Virus record (IMG/VR): IMGVR_UViG_3300038353_000001
Coordinates: 1 to 35,940 of that record
Reading direction: 5' to 3' (one strand)
DNA: 35,940 bases
DNA from: a virus
A program made the position numbers and the translations under genes. The notes below the pieces were generated by a model that did no database searches, had not been told where the DNA came from, and saw only the letters and a list, made by a program, of their open reading frames with translations. Shown here one piece after another: positions 23,313-29,166 of the stretch (position 1 is the stretch's first letter; each line of letters begins with the position of its first letter).

Positions 23313-23540
23313 TTATCTTTCTAGTGCAGGTATTACATCAAGGTCTGGAAGGCTTGACATCAGATCTTCTATAGGATTCTTTTCTGTTGGTATGCACTCT
23401 ATGCCATTATCTTTTAATAGTTGTCTAGCTACGTTAAGATCACCTGCCTTTGCTTCACCACTCTTCACCTTATCTAACAGGTTTTCTATAAGAACTGTAT
23501 GCAGATTTTGTAATAATTCTAATTTTTTGTCGTTACCCAT
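23313..23540 (-). CDS. Terminase small subunit (T7 gp18-like)
   Basis: The 75-residue protein (T7 gp18: 89) contains LDKVKSGEAKAGDLNVARQL followed by LKDNGIECIP, a helix-turn segment typical of small terminase subunits that recognise phage DNA. The C-terminus LMSSLPDLDVI is acidic. Placement upstream of the large subunit supports it. The two terminase genes are separated by the methylase-like gene. Confidence 0.8.
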   Translation of the reverse strand: MGNDKKLELLQNLHTVLIENLLDKVKSGEAKAGDLNVARQLLKDNGIECIPTEKNPIEDLMSSLPDLDVIPALER

Positions 23541-23552
23541 AATTAGAACATT

Positions 23553-23876
23553 TTAAGATACTATCCCTAGCATAGCTTTAATTTTAGTAAATATCGTAGT
23601 CTTCTTTACTTTCTTTTTGTTTTCTTTCAAATTATTTTTGTAATGATGAAGAGCCATTTCAGTTCTTAATAATTTAAGTTCTGTGTCAGTGATACGTTGC
23701 ATGGCTGCCATTATAAGATAATCTTGCATTCGGTTTTCTTTTACCAAAGCAAATGAATATGCTTTCATAATACTTTCTGGTAGTTGTTCCACTTCTCTAC
23801 ATTTCATTTCTATTTCTAGTTCAACTTCAAGAGGTGGTTCGCCTATAAGTATTTTAAAAAACTCTTGACTGTTCAT
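23553..23876 (-). CDS. Unknown 107-residue protein next to terminase genes
   Basis: The first 70 residues are acidic and helical (PPLEVELEIEMKCREVEQLP, AMQRITDTELKLLRTEM). The C-terminus is strongly basic (NLKENKKKVKKTTIF) and ends in a short hydrophobic segment, IKAMLGIVS. It has no recognised domain. The gap to the small terminase is 12 bases, and the preceding gene's stop is one base away. It may be part of the packaging operon, or a small lysis factor. Confidence 0.6.
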   Translation of the reverse strand: MNSQEFFKILIGEPPLEVELEIEMKCREVEQLPESIMKAYSFALVKENRMQDYLIMAAMQRITDTELKLLRTEMALHHYKNNLKENKKKVKKTTIFTKIKAMLGIVS

Positions 23877-23877
23877 G

Positions 23878-24042
23878 TCAGTTCATCTTGGGAAACAACT
23901 GTTGCTCCAACATATCAACGGCTCTGTCATCAAGAGTGTTTGAGGTCTGCTTACAGATTGCACGAAGAAGATCGACTACTAATCTCTTTACAGCAGTTGT
24001 GGTAAAGAACTTTAGTAGTATGGGTTTTAAGATTTTCAGCAT
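23878..24042 (-). CDS. 54-residue amphipathic protein, possible membrane-active factor
   Basis: From ATG at 24042 it reads MLKILKPILLKFFTTTAVKR, then VVDLLRAICKQT and LDDRAVDMLEQQLFPKMN. The N-terminus is hydrophobic with regularly placed Lys, like an amphipathic helix. The longer version from 24075 needs a TTG start. I recall similar short proteins upstream of terminase genes in marine podoviruses. A role in lysis, as for T7 gp17.5 holin nearby in T7, is possible but unproven. Confidence 0.6.
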   Translation of the reverse strand: MLKILKPILLKFFTTTAVKRLVVDLLRAICKQTSNTLDDRAVDMLEQQLFPKMN

Positions 24043-24098
24043 AATTAGTATTGTGTTACTTTCCAAACATACCAATATTTGCTAAATTTGCCATATGG

Positions 24099-24154
24099 CT
24101 GCCTAAATAAGCAGTGGTCAACAGCTTACTCCTCACACACTAGGCAGTTTTTTT
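24099..24154 (+). terminator. Terminator-like structured leader before the plus-strand operon
   Basis: CTGCCTA (24099-24105) pairs with TAGGCAG (24141-24147), and seven T follow. Inside, TAAGC (24108-24112) pairs with GCTTA (24124-24128). It ends three bases before the ATG of the first plus-strand gene. No plus-strand gene lies upstream for it to terminate, so it may be an attenuator in the operon's own leader or the 3' end of a small RNA. Confidence 0.5.
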
Positions 24155-24157
24155 AAT

Positions 24158-24397
24158 ATGGAAGATCAAGAACCAAGCAAAGTTGAAACCATTGTCAAAG
24201 TTTGTGTGCTTCTGTGGTCCGCAACGCTATTATCTCTTTCATATTACGAACCGCCATCTGGCAAAAAGATTGTAGATTTTGACCCGACATTTATTGCAAG
24301 TATTTTTTCAGCCAGTACTGCGTCACTAGGTTTTCAGATAAAGAAGAAAAAAGATACTATAGTAGATAATAAGAACTCTAAAGTAGGTATCAAATGA
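24158..24397 (+). CDS. Holin-like two-helix membrane protein
   Basis: The 79-residue protein has a probable membrane helix VCVLLWSATLLSLSY (about residues 14-28) and a second weaker one, FIASIFSASTASLGF (about 44-58). It ends in a charged tail, QIKKKKDTIVDNKNSK. Size, two helices and a positive C-terminus match class II holins, which open the inner membrane for lysis. It opens the plus-strand operon and overlaps the next gene by four bases (ATGA). No good Shine-Dalgarno sequence precedes it because a hairpin and T-run occupy that place. Confidence 0.65.
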   Translation: MEDQEPSKVETIVKVCVLLWSATLLSLSYYEPPSGKKIVDFDPTFIASIFSASTASLGFQIKKKKDTIVDNKNSKVGIK

Positions 24398-24909
24398 AAA
24401 AACTATTTGCTTTACTTTTATTTTTACCAACGGCTGCCTTTGCTGATATAAAACAGGAGTTTGTTACATCAGCACAAATTACAGTTGATATGCCCTATGT
24501 CGTAACAAATAAGGTAGGAACTACATATAGTCTTAGCGGAAATAATATTACACCATCTGTAACTATAGGAGATACTACAACATCAGGAAAAATTGGTGGG
24601 ATCAATGTTGGATCGTTAACTAATGGCGTTCCAGCGATGATACAAACAGACACCACAGTAACAAATGCAGGGTCAGCTTTTAGCAAAACAGAATCGGTAA
24701 TTATGGGTGACGCTACACCATCTACTGTCACCCCTTCCAGTGGTATAGCAGCATTGCCAGTATTAAGTGGACAGACTACTGTTGGATCAGGCGGTACTGC
24801 TGGATCGCTTGCATTAACTTCACTATCTAGCGGAGTTCATACTTGTACTGCTGGTGGATCGGGTACATCTTGCATAGGATCTACTAAAGTTACTATTACG
24901 ATTGACTAG
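24394..24909 (+). CDS. Secreted beta-rich protein, signal peptide
   Basis: The 171-residue protein starts MKKLFALLLFLPTAAFA, a textbook signal peptide with cleavage expected before DIKQEF. The mature part is rich in Thr, Ser, Gly and Val (SAQITVDMPYVVTNKVGTTY) and carries two Cys near the C-terminus (THTC-type HTCTAGGSGTSC). I recall similar secreted proteins in T4-like cyanophages. It would be exported to the periplasm, or be a virion or cell-surface protein. Translation is coupled to the holin-like gene. Confidence 0.7.
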   Translation: MKKLFALLLFLPTAAFADIKQEFVTSAQITVDMPYVVTNKVGTTYSLSGNNITPSVTIGDTTTSGKIGGINVGSLTNGVPAMIQTDTTVTNAGSAFSKTESVIMGDATPSTVTPSSGIAALPVLSGQTTVGSGGTAGSLALTSLSSGVHTCTAGGSGTSCIGSTKVTITID

Positions 24910-25339
24910 ACTTTACTGGTTAGTTTTACTATTATTACCTATAAGAACCCTTGCTGTGCCTGTCGTTCCACAATTTCGTTCGGGTACGAGCCAAACTTCA
25001 AGTACTTCTGAATCAGTAATAAATGAAACCATCACGAGCCATCAATACAGAACAGGATATTCCTATTCTGCATCAGGGCATAATATTGAAAGTTCCGATC
25101 TCAATGGATATATCAATCCTACAGCTACCACTCTTACAGAACAGACAGTTGGAGGGGTAAATTTTAGTTGGACTTCGCCAAACTTAGATGCTGTGCCAAG
25201 ATGGAAAATAACAAATGGTGGAGCAGCCTTTTCTCTTCAAGAAACTCTAATCACACCAGGATTAGACACAGTAACTACGATAACAAGAACAATAAACTCA
25301 AGCACCACAACAGAAACTACAACTACATTTGGTCAATAG
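24902..25339 (+). CDS. Secreted Ser/Thr-rich protein, TTG start
   Basis: A TTG at 24902, overlapping the end of the previous gene by eight bases, gives MTRLYWLVLLLLPIRTLA, a good signal peptide with cleavage before VPVVPQF. No suitable ATG exists. The mature part (about 127 residues) is beta-rich with NETITSHQYRTGYSYSASGH and ends in a Thr-rich tail, TTTETTTTFGQ. It resembles its neighbour in composition, suggesting a common origin. The final 139 bases are also open in the next gene's frame. Confidence 0.65.
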   Translation: MTRLYWLVLLLLPIRTLAVPVVPQFRSGTSQTSSTSESVINETITSHQYRTGYSYSASGHNIESSDLNGYINPTATTLTEQTVGGVNFSWTSPNLDAVPRWKITNGGAAFSLQETLITPGLDTVTTITRTINSSTTTETTTTFGQ

Positions 25340-25914
25340 TTTTATTACTTTGTCCTACAAAAGTTTTTGCTAATACTACAGTTGCAAGTCCTAGCTCTAA
25401 TGCTCAAGGTGTTGTAAATAATAATGCTACCATGATTACCCCTTCAGCAATGCCATCTTTTCGTATGAGTCAAGGTATAGTCTGTGCATCTCCTAGCCTA
25501 ACAATCACTCCTTATGTAACTGATGCTTGGTCATTTAACAGACCAATAGAGCAAGTCACTAGGCAGAATATATATGACGAAAATACTGGTGAGATAAAGT
25601 ATGTTCAAGAGACTCCTAGGTTTGAAAAAGATAATTACAATTTGAACTATGGTATCTCTGCTCAGATCAATATTCCACTAGGAAAATCACCAACACTTTG
25701 CCATGAAGCAACAATAGTAAATATCGAAGCTCAGAAGTTATTGATAAAGAAAACCAAAATGGAAATTAGCCTTTATCGTTTAGAGATGTGTGCAAAACAG
25801 GCAAAACTTGGAGTAACCTTTAAACCTAATACTCCCAGTGCTATTACTTGTGAAGATATTGTTGTTAATATCTCACCAAATCAAGTTATCCCACATACTC
25901 ACAAATTAAAGTAG
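25201..25914 (+). CDS. Third secreted protein of the operon, start uncertain
   Basis: From ATG 25201 the product has 237 residues, but its first 43 residues (MENNKWWSSLF... to RNYNY) overlap the previous gene and look like overprinted Asn-rich sequence. A signal peptide, IWSIVLLLCPTKVFA, follows directly, parallel to that of the neighbour, so the true start may be ATT at 25327. The mature protein includes SQGIVCASPSLTITPYVT, YGISAQINIPLGK and a C-terminus VNISPNQVIPHTHKLK with four Cys. I recall homologues in cyanomyoviruses ending in a similar PHTH motif. It is probably periplasmic or on the virion. Confidence 0.65.
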   Translation: MENNKWWSSLFSSRNSNHTRIRHSNYDNKNNKLKHHNRNYNYIWSIVLLLCPTKVFANTTVASPSSNAQGVVNNNATMITPSAMPSFRMSQGIVCASPSLTITPYVTDAWSFNRPIEQVTRQNIYDENTGEIKYVQETPRFEKDNYNLNYGISAQINIPLGKSPTLCHEATIVNIEAQKLLIKKTKMEISLYRLEMCAKQAKLGVTFKPNTPSAITCEDIVVNISPNQVIPHTHKLK

Positions 25915-25941
25915 ATAAGTCACGGGTATTACACTTATCTA
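25912..25941. terminator. Bidirectional terminator between convergent operons
   Basis: TAGATAAGT (25912-25920) pairs perfectly with ACTTATCTA (25933-25941) around a 12-base loop. The stem includes the stop codon of the plus-strand operon and lies eight bases from the end of the minus-strand gene at 25949. The AT-rich flanks fit a terminator working in both directions. Confidence 0.65.
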
Positions 25942-25948
25942 CGGATAA

Positions 25949-26584
25949 TTATTTTACATCTTTTTTCTTTTTTGTAAACTTATTTATGATCTGTTTTACT
26001 AATGGTTTTATAACATTAAGTAATAATGGAGTAGAGGCAGCGACAGTAGCAATAACAACTGTATTAACAACAGCACTAGCAGTTGGGATGTATTGATCGA
26101 TAAACGGAACGTCTTCATAGATAGCAATACATTCAATACCATCTTCTCCCCTCTTATAACCTTTTACTCTCTCTGTACGCAACTCTGATGTAAACTCACC
26201 GACCCTTCTGTCATTTTTACCAGGGCAATCAGGAATAACTATCTCTTCATCTTTTTTTTTTGGAATCGTAGCATCTGGTGTCTGTGCTTCTGGTAAGGGT
26301 GGGGTTTCATTATTAATAGGTGCTTCCTCTGTAATGACAAGATTCTCAGGTGTATAGTCAAGTGGTATAAAGCTAGGAAATGGAAAATCACAAGTTGTAA
26401 ACACTCCATTAGGATCTTCTAATAATAAATTACGATTACCAGTATTTTTTATATCTCGATGCTGATAAGTGCAACCAGGGACATCAATCTCAGGTGGCTT
26501 TGCTATCTGTAAATAATGGGGATTATAAGGCTCTGGTACGTTTGGAATATAAATATTTGGAATACTTATATCAGGTATTTCCAT
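25949..26584 (-). CDS. Pro-rich protein with C-terminal membrane helix, cyanophage family
   Basis: In the 211-residue protein the first 120 residues are rich in Pro, Ile and Glu (MEIPDISIPNIYIPNVPEPY). An acidic and basic linker follows, then IPTASAVVNTVVIATVAAST, a membrane segment near residues 168-192, and a Lys-rich tail, INKFTKKKKDVK. I recall this layout from cyanomyovirus proteins. A role in the virion or the host envelope is plausible. It ends facing the plus-strand operon and starts four bases after the preceding gene. Confidence 0.65.
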   Translation of the reverse strand: MEIPDISIPNIYIPNVPEPYNPHYLQIAKPPEIDVPGCTYQHRDIKNTGNRNLLLEDPNGVFTTCDFPFPSFIPLDYTPENLVITEEAPINNETPPLPEAQTPDATIPKKKDEEIVIPDCPGKNDRRVGEFTSELRTERVKGYKRGEDGIECIAIYEDVPFIDQYIPTASAVVNTVVIATVAASTPLLLNVIKPLVKQIINKFTKKKKDVK

Positions 26585-26588
26585 TTAT

Positions 26589-26807
26589 TCATTTTATTAT
26601 AGGCATTGATGGGCCTGTCATTTTAGGCAAACCATTATCTAATATTTTTGGCATCATGCCCTGTACATTACCAAGGATCTCATTCATAACTTGAGACTTG
26701 AAATTTTCAGATGTTACATATTTGTATCCTAGGTATGCTCCACCACTCATGGAAGCTACCATTACAAATGAAACTATGCTAAGAATATTAGCAATTTTTT
26801 GAAACAT
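26589..26807 (-). CDS. Small membrane protein, cyanophage family
   Basis: The 72-residue protein has an N-terminal membrane helix, IANILSIVSFVMVASMSGGA (residues about 5-27), then KYVTSENFKSQVMNEILGNV and a Met/Pro-rich end, LPKMTGPSMPIIK. I recall a conserved relative in T4-like cyanophages next to a Pro-rich partner, matching the neighbour here. Its ATG shares two bases with the ATG of the opposite-strand 43-residue gene (CATG). Confidence 0.65.
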   Translation of the reverse strand: MFQKIANILSIVSFVMVASMSGGAYLGYKYVTSENFKSQVMNEILGNVQGMMPKILDNGLPKMTGPSMPIIK

Positions 26808-26937
26808 GATTAAATTTGCAATTTTAAAAGCACTATCTTTTTCAAGTGTGCTTGTATTACTGCTTATTGTAGCCCTATCTCCTCTCTACGTCACTATGGG
26901 GTTAATGACAAGGCAGATGCAAGATAAGGTTAATTAA
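26806..26937 (+). CDS. 43-residue single-span membrane protein on the plus strand
   Basis: It encodes MIKFAILKALSFSSVLVLLL, then IVALSPLYVTMGLMTRQMQD and ends KVN. There is one hydrophobic helix (residues about 9-27) and a charged end. I recall nearly the same short peptide in cyanomyoviruses. It is divergent from the 72-residue membrane protein gene, with overlapping start codons, and no antisense gene explains this open frame. Confidence 0.55.
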   Translation: MIKFAILKALSFSSVLVLLLIVALSPLYVTMGLMTRQMQDKVN

Positions 26938-26964
26938 TCAGCATCAATCTTGTACTGTTTTCCT

Positions 26965-27123
26965 TTAAGTGGCATCTGACTCAGGGGTAGTTCTATCTTT
27001 AATGATAGCTGTTAATTCAGTAAACCTTGTTTGACATTGCTTGACAACTTCTTGTGCCTGGTTGTGTCTGTTAACAATATCTTGCAACTCTGCTTGCAGT
27101 TCTTCAAGAGTAGGTTTTGACAT
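26965..27123 (-). CDS. 52-residue coiled-coil protein
   Basis: The frame MSKPTLEELQAELQDIVNRH continues with NQAQEVVKQCQTRFTELTAI and ends ESDAT. The heptad-like spacing of Leu, Ile and Val suggests a coiled coil. It overlaps the stop of the 96-residue gene (TAATG), supporting coupled translation. It could be a small adaptor or assembly factor for the fibre proteins encoded upstream, but this is inference. Confidence 0.6.
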   Translation of the reverse strand: MSKPTLEELQAELQDIVNRHNQAQEVVKQCQTRFTELTAIIKDRTTPESDAT

Positions 27124-27413
27124 TAAGGTGTAGATGATTTATCTGCTATTAGTTTAGCTTTCCACGCAGCTTTGACATCAGTAGTCCATACCGCATTACA
27201 GATTGCAGAGACTTCTGTTGGTTCTCCTGATATGTCAGTATCAACTAGGTTGTCAGAACTATCTAACGTACCAGCATTTAGTACATATCTTTCAAAAGAC
27301 CTTGTAAGTTCAACACCATCTTTTTTGATGACAGTTGCTTTGCGGACTTGCACCGCTTTGTATGTTCCGACAACTTCTATCTTGTCGTATTCGATTGACT
27401 CTGTAAGTGCCAT
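27123..27413 (-). CDS. Conserved cyanophage protein downstream of tail fibres
   Basis: The 96-residue protein reads MALTESIEYDKIEVVGTYKA, VQVRKATVIKKDGVELTRSF, and has a C-terminal AICNAVWTTDVKAAWKAKL. I recall near-identical proteins following fibre genes in many marine cyanophages. It is soluble, with beta strands first and a helix last. Placement suggests a structural or fibre-assembly role. A GGAG site lies about ten bases before the ATG. Confidence 0.7.
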   Translation of the reverse strand: MALTESIEYDKIEVVGTYKAVQVRKATVIKKDGVELTRSFERYVLNAGTLDSSDNLVDTDISGEPTEVSAICNAVWTTDVKAAWKAKLIADKSSTP

Positions 27414-27442
27414 TAGGATTAATCTCCGATTAAAACAGGTTT

Positions 27443-27474
27443 AGGCTTAGTTTATAGACGTAGCTCGGTCTAAT
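27443..27474. repeat. 32-bp intergenic repeat, copy 1
   Basis: It starts AGGCTTAGTTTATAGACG and ends CGGTCTAAT. It is the same as 28698-28730 except for one missing T. It lies immediately after the stop of the 402-residue fibre gene. TAGAC and GTCTA inside can form a small hairpin. Confidence 0.9.
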
Positions 27475-28682
27475 TAAACAAAATATGAACCAGCAATGAT
27501 AAAACCTTGATTTAACATATGACTATGAAAATAAGAATTAGTTGGTTGATTACTGTCTCCAACTCCTATAAAATGAAAATATAAATAATTCGTAGAACCA
27601 TGAGCTAAAACTCCCATGTTTGTTAATCCACCGTTATTTGCACTTTGCGTATAATTAATTGATGCAGCACCACCGTAGTAATTATTTAAACCCTGAGTAT
27701 TACCACCAACAGTAAATGGCAAACCATATATGCGAAATTCAGTAGAATTATTTGCTGTATTAGTTATGGTTCCATATAGATACCAATGCACCACTCTTCC
27801 GACCTTAGTATAATATGCACCATTAGCGGTTATTGCACCTCCTGTTATAGTCGGAGTCCATGTACCCTCTTCATAGTCGTCAAGTGCGTTGGCTGCTGCG
27901 GTGTCACCATTGAATTTAATACCATTAGTATCTATTCGTGCATATTCCTCTGTATAACCAACAAACACATGAGGATATTTAGTACCAACTCCTGATTTGT
28001 AACAGTTGTATTCAAGTTTTCCAGCAGTTTTTACTCCAAGAAAGCCTGATACAGCATTAGCTGAAGTATCACTAATAACTAAGTCAGTATCACCACTATT
28101 TTGTACTCTAAAACGCCCAGTTACAGTAGAGCCATTAGATTCAGTCTCAAACTTTTTATTGCCTGCTTGGTACAATTCTACAGACCCATTAGAAATAACT
28201 CTTAAGCCAAAGTGTCCACCACCATTAGGATTTATACTACAAGTGCTGTCTGTATTAAGTATTAAATCTCCTGTGCCAGATTCATGTGCGAGGTAAGAAT
28301 TAGTTCCATCGTGATAAATAGCAAGATCTCCAGAATCACCAAATTTAAGTCGATTATTACCTGTACCAGAAGTATCAGCAATAAGTATATTGTTACCATT
28401 ACTTTGTAAGTCACCGCCTAGTTGTGGTGATGTGTCAGATACTAAGTCTGTATTTACTGTTTCAAACGTAGGGTCTGCTCCGTTGTTTGCTCGTAAAAAT
28501 TTACCATCATTACTTGATGTGCCATGTGGTAGTTTAGATAAAGCTACTGCCTGATCTGCTATAGCATTAGTGTCAACTGCGTTGTCTGCCAGTTCACTAG
28601 CTTCTATCTGGTTTGCAGGGATTTTTGTTTTTGTTATGGCATCATCTTTGACACCATCTGTTGATACTTTTGTTAATGCCAT
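27474..28682 (-). CDS. Second tail fibre-like protein
   Basis: The 402-residue protein starts MALTKVSTDGVKDDAITKTK, the usual opening of cyanophage fibre proteins. It then carries VNTDLVSDTSPQLGGDLQSN and RLKFGDSGDLAIYHDGTNSY, modules shared with the 1009-residue fibre. Near residue 270 it has ALDDYEEGTWTPTITGG, shared with the 146-residue protein, followed by a Tyr/Asn-rich receptor-type tip. It lacks the T7-type virion-binding N-terminus, so it may attach to the main fibre or be an alternative adhesin. Confidence 0.8.
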   Translation of the reverse strand: MALTKVSTDGVKDDAITKTKIPANQIEASELADNAVDTNAIADQAVALSKLPHGTSSNDGKFLRANNGADPTFETVNTDLVSDTSPQLGGDLQSNGNNILIADTSGTGNNRLKFGDSGDLAIYHDGTNSYLAHESGTGDLILNTDSTCSINPNGGGHFGLRVISNGSVELYQAGNKKFETESNGSTVTGRFRVQNSGDTDLVISDTSANAVSGFLGVKTAGKLEYNCYKSGVGTKYPHVFVGYTEEYARIDTNGIKFNGDTAAANALDDYEEGTWTPTITGGAITANGAYYTKVGRVVHWYLYGTITNTANNSTEFRIYGLPFTVGGNTQGLNNYYGGAASINYTQSANNGGLTNMGVLAHGSTNYLYFHFIGVGDSNQPTNSYFHSHMLNQGFIIAGSYFV

Positions 28683-28697
28683 AATAGTGTTTAGTAA

Positions 28698-28730
28698 AGG
28701 CTTAGTTTATAGACGTAGCTTCGGTCTAAT
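28698..28730. repeat. 33-bp intergenic repeat, copy 2
   Basis: This is the same sequence as 27443-27474 with one extra T. It begins after the ATG-proximal gap of the 402-residue gene and includes the stop codon of the 146-residue gene. Paired copies after two fibre-tip genes suggest duplication or a recombination point. Confidence 0.9.
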
Positions 28731-29166
28731 GAGAATAAAAATGACCACCACCAATAAAATATCTACTAGCTTGATTACTTCCATTACCTCCTTTAAAATC
28801 TGCACCATTAGATGAATAACAGTCAGCATGATTACCACTTACATAAATTGAAGGAGGGTCGCTGTCTGGTGAGGCACTTGCTATATTATGATAAGTTATA
28901 ATTCCATGACCTCTTAGATAATTAGAACTATTTTGACTAAATGGAAGGCTAACTCTTAGCCGACCTCCGTTTGTATCATTACTTCCACTCCCGAACTGTA
29001 TATAAAAATTAAATTCAACAAGAGTGCCAATTTTTCTATAGAATCCATTTTGAACTGAATAAGTAAGTCCAGAATCAAATCCATTTGTCATAGTAGGAGT
29101 GTAAGTACCTTCTTCATAATCATCTAGCTCATTAGCAGAATCAGTACCACCTAAAAATATAGACAT
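28726..29166 (-). CDS. Detached tail-fibre tip protein
   Basis: The 146-residue protein begins MSIFLGGTDSANELDDYEEG and then TYTPTMTNGFDSG, the same domain that forms the last third of the 402-residue fibre. It has no shaft of its own. The end is rich in Gly, Ser, Tyr and His (RYFIGGGHFYSH). A strong GGAGG ribosome site within the end of the 1009-residue gene and a TAATG overlap show that it is translated. It is probably a separate receptor-binding tip for the main fibre, or a fibre chaperone. Confidence 0.75.
   Translation of the reverse strand: MSIFLGGTDSANELDDYEEGTYTPTMTNGFDSGLTYSVQNGFYRKIGTLVEFNFYIQFGSGSNDTNGGRLRVSLPFSQNSSNYLRGHGIITYHNIASASPDSDPPSIYVSGNHADCYSSNGADFKGGNGSNQASRYFIGGGHFYSH

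Noticed and set aside
26934-26975. 13-codon minus-strand frame MPLKGKQYKIDAD
   Set aside because: It is too short to support and overlaps both the 52-residue gene and the end of the plus-strand 43-residue gene.
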